Source: Verrucomicrobiota bacterium | GTDB lineage: Bacteria > Verrucomicrobiota > Verrucomicrobiia > Chthoniobacterales > UBA10450 | Assembly (NCBI GenBank): GCA_003219925.1 | Contig: QHQU01000221.1 | Span: 1 to 6,518 of the forward strand | Direction of reading: 5' to 3' | Length of the DNA: 6,518 nt | Translations under genes and position numbers: made by a program | The notes under the pieces: generated by a model | What the model was told of the DNA's origin: nothing | What the model saw: the letters and a program-made list of their open reading frames with translations, nothing else | The model's database searches: none | Shown here: in pieces, positions 1 through 5,828 of the stretch | Layout of the letters: the number at the start of each line of letters is the position of its first letter | How positions within the stretch are numbered: position 1 is the first letter of the stretch

Positions 1-33
1 ATCCACCCTCGCAAAGCTAGATCACAACCTAGT

Positions 34-61
34 TCTAATTTCTAACTTCTAATTTGTAATT
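34..61. repeat. AT-rich 7-bp tandem repeat (about four TCTAATT units)
   Basis: Four consecutive 7-base units read TCTAATT, TCTAACT, TCTAATT and TGTAATT. The array is far richer in A and T than its surroundings. It overlaps the 3' end of tadA, so the stop codon of that gene (49-51) and its last three residues (Ile-Thr-Asn) lie inside the repeat. It may be a short slippage-prone minisatellite or a dispersed intergenic element that has run into the gene end. No function can be assigned from the sequence. Confidence 0.6.
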
Positions 62-534
62 TGTTGATCGGTTGCCCGTTTGCCCCGGAAGAATTCCTGA
101 AGCAGTTCACTGCACTCCTGCGCAAGCACGCCGCTGTTGACATCGCAGCGATGATTTAGTTGCGGCATTTGTAGAAGATTGATCACGCCACCGGCGGCGC
201 CACCCCGGACATCTTCGCAGCCGAAAACCACCCGCCGCAATCGCGCATGCACCGCGGCGCCAGCGCACATCGGACACGGCTCTTTTGTCACAAACAAATC
301 GCAATCGTTCAGTCGCCAGTCGCCGAGCGCTGCTGAAGCTTGCGTTATGGCCAGAATCTCGGCGTGTGCAGTCGGGTCCTTCAGCATTTCAATTTGATTA
401 TACCCGCGGCCAATGATGCGCCCGTTCTTGGCGATCACCGCGCCGATCGGCACTTCGTCACTGGCCGCGGCTTTGGCGGCGAGACGTAAGGCCTCGCGCA
501 TGAGCGCCTGATCGTCGCGAAAGAGCAGGTCCAT
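49..534 (-). CDS. tadA: tRNA-specific adenosine deaminase TadA
   Basis: TadA deaminates the wobble adenosine (A34) of tRNA-Arg(ACG) to inosine in the cytoplasm, which lets one tRNA read several Arg codons. The 161-residue product has the zinc-dependent deaminase signature: HAE at residues 57-59 (His57 as zinc ligand, Glu59 as proton shuttle) and PCPMC at 86-90 (Cys87 and Cys90 as the other ligands), followed by AGA. The N-terminal helix and VPIGAV segment, the GRGYNQ stretch and the DPTAHAE stretch are typical of TadA rather than of cytosine or guanine deaminases. The length is normal for the family. The ATG at 532-534 gives the usual N-terminus; Met12 is a less likely start. No Shine-Dalgarno sequence is visible. 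The gene is divergent from the secreted-protein gene, and its last residues are encoded in an AT-rich tandem repeat. Confidence 0.95.
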   Translation of the reverse strand: MDLLFRDDQALMREALRLAAKAAASDEVPIGAVIAKNGRIIGRGYNQIEMLKDPTAHAEILAITQASAALGDWRLNDCDLFVTKEPCPMCAGAAVHARLRRVVFGCEDVRGGAAGGVINLLQMPQLNHRCDVNSGVLAQECSELLQEFFRGKRATDQQITN

Positions 535-684
535 CGGCGGGAAGATACGGCGGGCACACGAAAAAGTCAGCGAATGACGGGTACTATGAAAAAGCTATTG
601 GTGTTGAGCGGGTTGATCGCGCTGGCTGGGAGCACCGTGCGTCTTTTTCTTTACAAATCGAGCCGGATTTCGCAGTCTGAAACG

Positions 685-1179
685 ATGCGGCTAAGCTTGC
701 TCGGCCTCGCCTTTCTTGCCTTGGCGACGGCGAGCTATGCCCAGGAGCAGGAGCGCAAACTGGTTGACCGGCTCTTGAGCCCAAACACAAAGCTGGCGAA
801 TCCCGACCAAAACAAAAAGTTCGCAGGTGGATCGGAGGCCCCCACCCGATCCGCGGCAACCAAGTCCTTTTACGTTTCGGAAAAAAATCTCAGCAAAACT
901 TTCGTGGCCGATCGGAGCGCTCCGACAACTTCGTTCCGCACTCGCAACTATTCGACCCAGGCCGCGGTGATGCCGACTTTGCCGCCAACGCGAACTTATC
1001 AGACCAAACAGGCCCGCGATATTTCCCCCAGCGCGTACTCAACGAAAAAATACGCCACGCGCGATTTTGGCGGAAACCGGCCATTCCTCGAACAGGGCAA
1101 AAGTCAGAAAGCGTTGCACGCCCAGGACCGGCCACTCACGATTGACGAAGTGCGCCAGTTGCTGAACAAAAACAAGTAG
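685..1179 (+). CDS. Secreted Ser/Thr/Tyr/Lys-rich protein of unknown function
   Basis: I do not recognise a named family. From the ATG at 685 the product is 164 residues. It begins with a clear signal peptide: a basic start (MRLS), a hydrophobic core at about residues 5-16 and a likely cleavage site SYA|Q after residue 19. The mature part is low in hydrophobic residues and rich in Ser, Thr, Tyr, Lys, Arg and Gln. It carries loosely repeated short motifs of the kind T-x-[FY]-x-[ST] (for example SFRTRNYSTQ, RTYQTKQ, AYSTKKYATRDF), so it is probably extended or disordered. The C-terminus (PLTIDEVRQLLNKNK) looks like a short helix. The reading frame is open further upstream, with in-frame ATGs at 574 and 586. 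The 586 start (MKKLLVLSGLIALAG) would itself look like a signal peptide, so the start is uncertain. The gene ends 27 bases before the earliest possible tyrS start and may be co-transcribed with it. The product is probably periplasmic or on the cell surface. Confidence 0.75.
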   Translation: MRLSLLGLAFLALATASYAQEQERKLVDRLLSPNTKLANPDQNKKFAGGSEAPTRSAATKSFYVSEKNLSKTFVADRSAPTTSFRTRNYSTQAAVMPTLPPTRTYQTKQARDISPSAYSTKKYATRDFGGNRPFLEQGKSQKALHAQDRPLTIDEVRQLLNKNK

Positions 1180-1218
1180 GTTGTTTCCGCGCGCCTGCTG
1201 TTTTTAGTGCGCATGAAC

Positions 1219-2376
1219 ATGCCCGATCAGCTTGCACGACTCACCCGCGGCGCCGCGCAAATCATCAGCGAAGCGGAACTGGCGGAGAAATTGAGCGCGA
1301 ATCGCCCGCTGCGGGTCAAGCTCGGCGTCGATCCCACCAGCGCGGATATCCATCTTGGGCACACCGTTGTCCTGCGCAAGTTACGCGATTTCCAGGAACT
1401 TGGACATCAGGCGATCCTGATCATCGGCGATTTCACCGCGTTGATTGGCGATCCGAGCGGGCGTTCAGTTACCCGCCCGACAATCACGCGCGACGAAGTT
1501 GAACGGAATGCGAAAACATATCGCGAACAAGCCTTCAAGATTCTCGATCAGAAGCGAACCGAAATTGTGTTTAACGGTTCCTGGCTTGGGAAGTTATCGT
1601 TCGAAGATGTAATCCGGCTCAACGCCGAGGTAACTTTGCAGCAGTTGCTGCAACGCGAAGATTTTCGCGCGCGGATGAAAAGCGAGCAGCCAATTCACGC
1701 GCACGAAATTCAATACCCGATCATGCAAGCGTATGATTCGGTGATGGTGAAGGCCGACGTGGAACTGGGCGGCACCGATCAACTATTCAATATTTTACTC
1801 GGGCGCGATCTGCAGAAGCAAAACGGGCAGCCACAGCAGATTGTCTTACTCACACCTATTCTCGAGGGACTCGATGGGAAACAAAAGATGAGCAAAAGCC
1901 TCGGCAATTACGTCGCGTTAAATGATCCGCCGGCTGAGATGTTTGGAAAATTGATGAGTATTTCCGACGAGTTAATGGCGCGATATTATCTGTTGCTCCT
2001 CTCGCGCGAGCTTCCAAAGACCCAGCACCCGCTCGAAGCAAAGAAGGAGCTCGCCGCGAAAATGGTTGCCACCTATCACTCTCGCGATGCGGCTGACAAG
2101 GCGCAGGATGAATGGACAAGACGTTTCAGCGAAAAACGGTTGTCCGAGACAGAGCTTCCGATTCTGCCATCTCAATCTGATGACCTGGTTACAATTGTCG
2201 TTAAAGGTTTCGCAGCCTACGGAATTACTAAATCACGCACCGAAGCCAGTCGCTTAGTCAAACAAGGCAGCGTGCAACTCGATGGCGCCAAACTGCGCAA
2301 CCCGACCGAGCAAATCAACTTGTCGGCTAATCAGATCCTGCGCCTCGACAAGACTCACGCGGTGCGGATTGGGTAA
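1219..2376 (+). CDS. tyrS: Tyrosyl-tRNA synthetase, KMSKS type (TyrZ-like)
   Basis: This cytoplasmic class I aminoacyl-tRNA synthetase charges tRNA-Tyr with tyrosine using ATP. Counting from the GTG at 1207, the HIGH motif is HLGH at residues 49-52, QAYD at 174-177 and GGTDQ at 188-192 lie in the tyrosine-binding region, and KMSKS is at 227-231. KMSKS rather than the KFGKT of Escherichia coli TyrS places it in the TyrZ-like (type 2) branch. An S4 RNA-binding domain fits residues 330-389 (TKSRTEASRLVKQGSV followed by LDGAKL). The protein is about 385-389 residues, close to family length, and appears complete. Starts are possible at GTG 1207, ATG 1213 or ATG 1219. I chose 1219 because MPDQLARL matches the expected N-terminal helix, but no Shine-Dalgarno sequence decides it. 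The gene follows the secreted-protein gene closely and faces a convergent gene on the far side. Confidence 0.96.
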   Translation: MPDQLARLTRGAAQIISEAELAEKLSANRPLRVKLGVDPTSADIHLGHTVVLRKLRDFQELGHQAILIIGDFTALIGDPSGRSVTRPTITRDEVERNAKTYREQAFKILDQKRTEIVFNGSWLGKLSFEDVIRLNAEVTLQQLLQREDFRARMKSEQPIHAHEIQYPIMQAYDSVMVKADVELGGTDQLFNILLGRDLQKQNGQPQQIVLLTPILEGLDGKQKMSKSLGNYVALNDPPAEMFGKLMSISDELMARYYLLLLSRELPKTQHPLEAKKELAAKMVATYHSRDAADKAQDEWTRRFSEKRLSETELPILPSQSDDLVTIVVKGFAAYGITKSRTEASRLVKQGSVQLDGAKLRNPTEQINLSANQILRLDKTHAVRIG

Positions 2377-2385
2377 ACGAATGCC

Positions 2386-2421
2386 CTAACTATTCTTCGA
2401 AAAATAATCGCAAATAGTTAG
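2386..2421. repeat. Inverted repeat just after tyrS
   Basis: Two perfect 9-base arms, CTAACTATT at 2386-2394 and AATAGTTAG at 2413-2421, flank an 18-base AT-rich spacer. The first arm starts 9 bases after the tyrS stop codon. The stem would be weak because it is AT-rich, and no T-run follows it on the plus strand. A terminator role is therefore only possible. It may instead be the boundary of the adjoining repeat-like element. Confidence 0.5.
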
Positions 2422-2460
2422 AGATCCTTCGATTCCGCTGCGCTGCGCTCAGGATGACAA
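2422..2460. repeat. REP-like intergenic element (ATCCTTCG...CAGGATGACA)
   Basis: The stretch has complementary outer bases (ATCCT near 2424 and AGGAT at 2451-2455) around a GC-rich core with the iterated unit CGCTG (CCGCTGCGCTGCGCTC). From memory, its reverse complement, starting TGTCATCCTGAGCG, resembles a short palindromic intergenic element seen in many copies in genomes of soil and other environmental bacteria. It directly abuts the right arm of the preceding inverted repeat. Only one copy is present in this window, so repetition cannot be shown here. Confidence 0.45.
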
Positions 2461-2510
2461 AGCCTTTTTGTAGCCGGGATCGGCGGTCCTGATCGGGGCA
2501 TCGGTACAGG

Positions 2511-2542
2511 AAAAAGGGCGCGGCGTCCCGACCGCGCCCTTT
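2511..2542 (-). terminator. Intrinsic terminator of the 2552-3028 gene
   Basis: A perfect 11-bp GC-rich stem (AAAGGGCGCGG at 2513-2523 paired with CCGCGCCCTTT at 2532-2542) encloses an 8-base loop. On the minus strand the stem runs directly into five T residues (complement of 2515-2511), and it begins 9 bases after the stop codon of the minus-strand gene. On the plus strand only three T residues follow, so it could also slow readthrough from tyrS, but less efficiently. Confidence 0.65.
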
Positions 2543-2551
2543 CCGCCTGCC

Positions 2552-3028
2552 CTACGCAGTTGCCGTTTCGAGAATGGGCAAGATACTTGCCGGCTCGGAA
2601 TACGGCGCTGCGATTCCCTCAAAGTGTGCTCGGATGCTGCGCAACTCGGAGTTCACAAATGCATCGACGAAATGCAATCGACGATCCAGCCACGCGAAAA
2701 ATTTGTTCTTAATTTCATAATGCACCGCGAGCGTGATCTCAGTGCAATTCGGACGCACCTCGGCAAAATCGACAATTCCCATGAGGTCGAGGTTGCCGCC
2801 GACGGACTCGAAAGCTACTTCATCTGGCGAATTGCTTTCAACCGCGAGTAAAACAGTGTGGCCTTGAAAGCCGAGCGGACCGCGGAACGAGAAATCGACC
2901 GTCTTAGATGACGTCACGGTCGCCCTGGTCACCATCACGAACTGACGCCGGTAGGAATGAATATTGGCCAGCCGGCTTTTGCAGTCCGGCAACGGCTGAC
3001 CCATGTGTAGGGTTTTTTGCAATAGCAT
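2552..3028 (-). CDS. Probable SRPBCC/START-like protein
   Basis: The 158-residue product has no recognisable catalytic motif, signal peptide or membrane segment. After an N-terminal stretch of about 30 residues it shows a run of alternating strand-like segments: TRATVTSSKTVDFSFRG, HTVLLAVESNSPDEVAFESV, NLDLMGIVDFAEV and TEITLAVHYEIK. These are followed by a C-terminal helix (about residues 117-137, FVDAFVNSELRSIRAHFEG). This order resembles the C-terminal strands and long helix of SRPBCC (polyketide cyclase/START-like) proteins, which form a hydrophobic pocket. The match is by overall pattern only and no ligand can be named. The start is ATG at 3026-3028, with ATG at 3002-3004 (Met9) as an alternative. 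It lies 88 bases downstream of bioD on the same strand and ends at a good terminator, so it may be the last gene of that operon or have its own promoter. Confidence 0.6.
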   Translation of the reverse strand: MLLQKTLHMGQPLPDCKSRLANIHSYRRQFVMVTRATVTSSKTVDFSFRGPLGFQGHTVLLAVESNSPDEVAFESVGGNLDLMGIVDFAEVRPNCTEITLAVHYEIKNKFFAWLDRRLHFVDAFVNSELRSIRAHFEGIAAPYSEPASILPILETATA

Positions 3029-3116
3029 AGTGAGGTTGGTTGTGCTGGGTTTCCTAGCAATGCAGGTGCCACCCTCTTTTACCCGGGAAGAGCCAGCCGA
3101 TCACCCCTCAAAAGTG

Positions 3117-3794
3117 TCAAAATTTGGACGATTGTGTCAATTTTCTTAACACGTCCGGCTGCCCGGTTGCGGCCAGGATTTCCACCAAGTTAGGCTCCGT
3201 TTCTTCACCAATCACGACCAAGTTTATGCCTGTTAGGAGGCGCCGAAGTTCATTTTCGTTCGTCCTTTGCGCCAAATCGGTTGGTCCATTCGCTTGAGTC
3301 AAAATCACACCCGCGCAAACAAGTCCGCGCCGCTGCACACTTTCAAGCGTGAGCAAGACATGATTCAAACAGCCGAGCTGGTTGTTCGCGACAATCGCCA
3401 CCGGCAGCTCGAGCTGTTTCGCGAAATCGCTGACAAAGAGATCCGCGGTGATCGGCACAAGCCAGCCACCAACGCCTTCCACGATCACGGTATCGAATCG
3501 CTCCGACAGATTGCGAAAACAGCCCCGAATTCTCCCCAAATCGATTTCGACTTGCTCGATTTGGGCTGCGACTGACGGCGCAACCGGTGATTGCAGCCAG
3601 ACTGGATTCAATTCCTCAATCGAAATTCCTTCCGCGCTGGCGGCAAGCAATCGACGCGCATCCTCACGATCGCCACAGCAGAGCGGCTTCATTCCGACGG
3701 CGCGAATTCCGCGGGAGCGTAACCAATGCAATAGCTCAATTGCGACGAAGGTCTTGCCAACGCCGGTACCAGTTCCCGTTAGGAACAGACTCAC
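3117..3794 (-). CDS. bioD: Dethiobiotin synthetase BioD
   Basis: BioD closes the ureido ring of dethiobiotin from 7,8-diaminopelargonic acid, CO2 and ATP, the next-to-last step of biotin synthesis in the cytoplasm. The 225-residue product has the P-loop GTGTGVGKT at residues 7-15, the substrate-site MKP at 35-37, APS within VAPSVAA (72-74), the EGVGGWLVP loop at 106-114 and the ANNQLGCLNH segment at 136-145. These, with normal length, make the assignment firm. It starts with GTG at 3792-3794. That codon overlaps the purQ stop (TGA at 3791-3793) in the sequence GTGA, which points to translational coupling. None of the other biotin genes (bioA, bioB, bioF, bioC) is in the window. The P-loop family also includes CobB and CobQ enzymes, but the loop sequences and size favour BioD. 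Confidence 0.93.
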   Translation of the reverse strand: MSLFLTGTGTGVGKTFVAIELLHWLRSRGIRAVGMKPLCCGDREDARRLLAASAEGISIEELNPVWLQSPVAPSVAAQIEQVEIDLGRIRGCFRNLSERFDTVIVEGVGGWLVPITADLFVSDFAKQLELPVAIVANNQLGCLNHVLLTLESVQRRGLVCAGVILTQANGPTDLAQRTNENELRRLLTGINLVVIGEETEPNLVEILAATGQPDVLRKLTQSSKF

Positions 3795-4504
3795 GCCGCG
3801 GCTTTTGCGCGTCCGGCCAGAATGGTCTCGGCCATGGAAAGGAAAATCCCAGCGCCGTCTGCGCTGCCGAGGCGCGAATCGCAGGCGCGATCAGGATGCG
3901 GCATCAAGCCGAAGACATTTCCCTCGCGATTACAAATGCCGGCAATGTTTTCGATGGAACCATTCGGATTCGACTCCGCACTGGTCGCGCCAGTCGCATC
4001 GCAATAACGCATCACGACCTGTCCGTTGGCGTTGAGTTCACGCAATGTGTTGGCGTCGGCAAAATAACAGCCTTCGCCGTGGGCAATCGGCATTCGCAGA
4101 ATTGTTCCCTGTGGACAACCGTGGGTAAAAGCGGAGTCGGGCACTTCGATTCGCAGCCGCACCATGTCGCAAACAAACCGTAACCCGCGGTTGCGCACGA
4201 GCGCGCCCGGCAACAATCCTGCTTCGCATAACACTTGAAATCCGTTGCAGGTGCCAAGCACGAGCCAACCTTCTTTCGCCGCGCGTACGACCTCATTCAT
4301 GATCGGGGAAAAACGCGCGATGGCGCCGCAACGCAAATAATCGCCGTAGGCAAAACCGCCCGGCAAGACGACAGCATCGAAGCCCGCCAGCGAAGTCGCT
4401 TTATGCCAGACATATTCCGCCCGTAAGCCGTCCAGCCCATTAATGGCGCGTAGACAGTCCTGATCACAATTGGAACCAGGGAACTGGATGACTGCGAATT
4501 TCAT
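3791..4504 (-). CDS. purQ: FGAM synthase subunit PurQ (glutaminase)
   Basis: PurQ hydrolyses glutamine and passes ammonia to PurL in the PurLQS complex, which converts FGAR to FGAM in purine synthesis. The 237-residue product is a class I glutamine amidotransferase. It has QFPGSNCD at residues 7-14, LPGGFAYGDYLRCGAIA at 47-63, the nucleophile Cys86 in GTCNGFQ and the catalytic His203 in MPHPDRACD. The third triad residue is usually Glu in PHPER; here it is Asp205 (GAT codon), a conservative but notable change. Length and other motifs are normal for a free-standing PurQ. The ATG at 4502-4504 follows the TAG stop of the small membrane protein gene with no base between, and the 3' end overlaps bioD by four bases. 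purS is two genes upstream; purL is not in the window. Confidence 0.96.
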   Translation of the reverse strand: MKFAVIQFPGSNCDQDCLRAINGLDGLRAEYVWHKATSLAGFDAVVLPGGFAYGDYLRCGAIARFSPIMNEVVRAAKEGWLVLGTCNGFQVLCEAGLLPGALVRNRGLRFVCDMVRLRIEVPDSAFTHGCPQGTILRMPIAHGEGCYFADANTLRELNANGQVVMRYCDATGATSAESNPNGSIENIAGICNREGNVFGLMPHPDRACDSRLGSADGAGIFLSMAETILAGRAKAAA

Positions 4505-4696
4505 CTAAGCGTGAGCGAGGCGCGTGGCTCGTTGTTCTTCGTGATAATCATTTACTATCAGACAGGCGTGAATCACTCCCGGAATCCAGCCCAGCAAAGT
4601 TAACAAGAGGCTGAGGAAAAAGCTGGCAATCCGCCCCGTTAACAAAACCGCCAGCGGTGGGAAAACCACACAGAAAAAATAACGCAGCGTTTTCAT
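4505..4696 (-). CDS. Pmp3/YqaE-family small membrane protein
   Basis: This 63-residue protein is two hydrophobic helices (about residues 4-20 and 26-48) with a short polar, charged tail. It carries the family hallmarks FPPLAVLLTG at residues 12-21 and LGWIPGVIHA at 35-44. The Pmp3/YqaE (UPF0057) family comprises small proteolipid-like proteins of the inner or plasma membrane. Family members in yeast and plants affect membrane potential and salt tolerance, and bacterial members are often stress-induced. The gene start overlaps the purS stop in the sequence ATGA (4696-4693), and its TAG stop directly precedes the purQ ATG. It is therefore embedded between two subunits of one enzyme complex and almost certainly co-translated with them. 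Nothing in the protein suggests a direct role in purine synthesis, so the linkage may be regulatory or accidental. Confidence 0.9.
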   Translation of the reverse strand: MKTLRYFFCVVFPPLAVLLTGRIASFFLSLLLTLLGWIPGVIHACLIVNDYHEEQRATRLAHA

Positions 4697-4929
4697 TCTT
4701 TTACTAATTGATAGTCTTCAATCACCGGATTCGAAAGCAAATCGCGACAAAGTTGGTGCAAGCGCGCCTCGACGTCGGCGCCGTCGCGCTCGAGGTCAAT
4801 CTCCAGGTATTTGCCAATCCGGACATTTTTCACTTCACCCATCCCGAGATGCTGCATCGCTTCCCGCACGGCCGCGCCTTGTGGATCGAGCACGGCGGCT
4901 TTTGGCATCACCACCACTTTGGCTTTCAT
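4693..4929 (-). CDS. purS: FGAM synthase subunit PurS
   Basis: PurS is the small structural subunit that bridges PurL and PurQ in the three-part FGAM synthase found in many bacteria and archaea. The 78-residue length is typical. Recognisable features are the strand KAKVVVMPK, the DPQG motif at residues 15-18 (usually DPQG followed by a helix), VRIGKYLEIDL at 36-46 and a closing LLSNPVIEDYQL segment. It starts at the ATG at 4927-4929 and is the first gene of the purS-pmp3-purQ-bioD operon. Its TGA stop overlaps the ATG of the membrane protein gene. It has no evident Shine-Dalgarno sequence. A 97-bp gap separates it from the divergent gene at 5027. Confidence 0.93.
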   Translation of the reverse strand: MKAKVVVMPKAAVLDPQGAAVREAMQHLGMGEVKNVRIGKYLEIDLERDGADVEARLHQLCRDLLSNPVIEDYQLVKE

Positions 4930-5026
4930 CGTTTCAATCTACGAGGGCAGGGCCGACACGACAACGTCCTTCTCGCGCAAGAAATTTCTTTCAAAGCTCG
5001 TCTTGCCGCGCTAGTTGTCGCCGCCG
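4930..5026. promoter_or_regulatory. Divergent promoter region with 12-bp palindrome
   Basis: This 97-bp gap must hold the promoter of the pur operon (minus strand) and probably that of the membrane-protein gene (plus strand). It contains a perfect 12-base palindrome, AAGAAATTTCTT, at 4979-4990, AT-rich in GC-richer surroundings and near the middle of the gap. Such a site could be an operator for a dimeric regulator. No clear sigma-70 promoter pair stands out. A TTGTCG/TAGATT pair with 17-base spacing exists on the minus strand, but its -10 element would end only six bases before purS. The palindrome does not match any operator I can name. Confidence 0.4.
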
Positions 5027-5722
5027 ATGGAAGCGCCTCCCATCATGCAAACGCCAGGACCCGCGCCGGGCGGAATGGGATGTTTCGCCAAAGGCTGCCT
5101 GAGTCTGATTATCGCAGGCTTTGTTCTGGTGGCCGTTTTTGTAGGCGGCACCTTCTTCGTCGTAAACCGCGCCCTCAGCGTCTTCACCTCAACCCAGCCT
5201 GTCCAGATCGAGGTCCGGCAGGCAACGCCGGCGGAACGACAAGTGGCGAAAGCGAAATTGGATACGCTTCGTAGCGCGGCGAGGAACCATCAGGAAGCTA
5301 CAATTGAGTTCAACGCCGATGAGATCAACGCTCTGATTGCAAATGAACCAGAGTTCCGCGGAGCACGCGGCCACATGCGAGTAGCAATTTCCAACTCTAT
5401 TGCGTCGCTCGATGTAAGCGCACCGCTCGATTCGATGCATTGGAAGCGACTTAAGGGCCGCTGGTTTAACGGGAATATCGAGTTTGGGTTCAGCTACGTG
5501 GATGACAATTTTAACTTCGACATCCGTTCAGCTGAAGCGAACGGCTATCAATTTCCAAGGGCAATCCTAACCAGCGACTTTATGCAATCATTCAATCGCA
5601 GTTTCAACGAAAGCTTTCATCGGGAATCGGCCAAGCACCCCGACGCCAACAATCTTTGGCGGCACATCAAAATGGCGTCGCTGCAAGGTGACAAATTGGT
5701 CGTAACCACGCGGGCGATGTAG
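5027..5722 (+). CDS. Single-pass membrane-anchored protein of unknown function
   Basis: I do not recognise a named family. From the ATG at 5027 the product is 231 residues. It has a Pro/Gly/Met-rich N-terminus (about residues 1-18), one strong transmembrane helix (about 24-46, LSLIIAGFVLVAVFVGG and on) and then an outward-facing soluble domain of roughly 180 residues. The soluble part starts with a charged helix (TPAERQVAKAKLDTLRSAARN). It continues with TIEFNADEINALIANEPEF, which resembles the strand-plus-helix opening of LEA/YpmS-like beta-sandwich domains, and then several strands (HMRVAISNSIASLDV, NIEFGFSYVDDNFNFDI). That likeness is weak and by pattern only. No lipobox or catalytic motif is seen. 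The frame is open back to a TTG at 5015, but ATG 5027 is the better start; ATG 5045 is also possible. The gene is divergent from purS and convergent with the ligase gene. Confidence 0.75.
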   Translation: MEAPPIMQTPGPAPGGMGCFAKGCLSLIIAGFVLVAVFVGGTFFVVNRALSVFTSTQPVQIEVRQATPAERQVAKAKLDTLRSAARNHQEATIEFNADEINALIANEPEFRGARGHMRVAISNSIASLDVSAPLDSMHWKRLKGRWFNGNIEFGFSYVDDNFNFDIRSAEANGYQFPRAILTSDFMQSFNRSFNESFHRESAKHPDANNLWRHIKMASLQGDKLVVTTRAM

Positions 5723-5745
5723 CGCTGACAGTAACTTTGTGGAGG

Positions 5746-5763
5746 GACACGCGCCATCGTGTC
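5746..5763. repeat. Short hairpin after the membrane-protein gene
   Basis: GACACG at 5746-5751 and CGTGTC at 5758-5763 form a perfect 6-bp stem with a 6-base loop, 23 bases after the stop codon. No T-run follows, so it is at best a weak or factor-dependent terminator. A second, AT-rich inverted repeat (CCAAAT at 5786-5791 and ATTTGG at 5808-5813) lies just beyond. The rest of the 200-bp gap contains no gene that I can support. Confidence 0.35.
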
Positions 5764-5828
5764 GCAAATATTCGGGTGCTCAGGTCCAAATCTTACAATC
5801 CTTGCTAATTTGGTGGACTGAACGCGAC

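Noticed and set aside
2470..2510. GC-rich stretch with GATC repeats as a further hairpin
   Set aside because: The arms (CCGGGATC and GATCGGGG) are not properly complementary. It may be a decayed element, but no stable stem could be drawn.
3029..3116. Possible terminator after bioD (CTCTT...AAGAG around CCCGGG)
   Set aside because: The stem is only five base pairs with a poor loop and no T-run on the minus strand. It was not supported as a feature.
3382..4183. Long plus-strand open frames of 217 and 198 codons antisense to bioD and purQ
   Set aside because: They are rich in Arg, Ser and Pro, match nothing recognisable and lie opposite two well-supported genes. They are GC-driven shadow frames.
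5015..5017. TTG at 5015 as start of the membrane-protein gene
   Set aside because: An ATG follows four codons later, no ribosome binding site favours the TTG, and the extra residues add nothing recognisable.
4708..5274. Plus-strand open frame of 188 codons across purS and into the 5027 gene
   Set aside because: It lies opposite purS and overlaps the membrane-protein gene in another frame. The product is His/Arg-rich with no domain.
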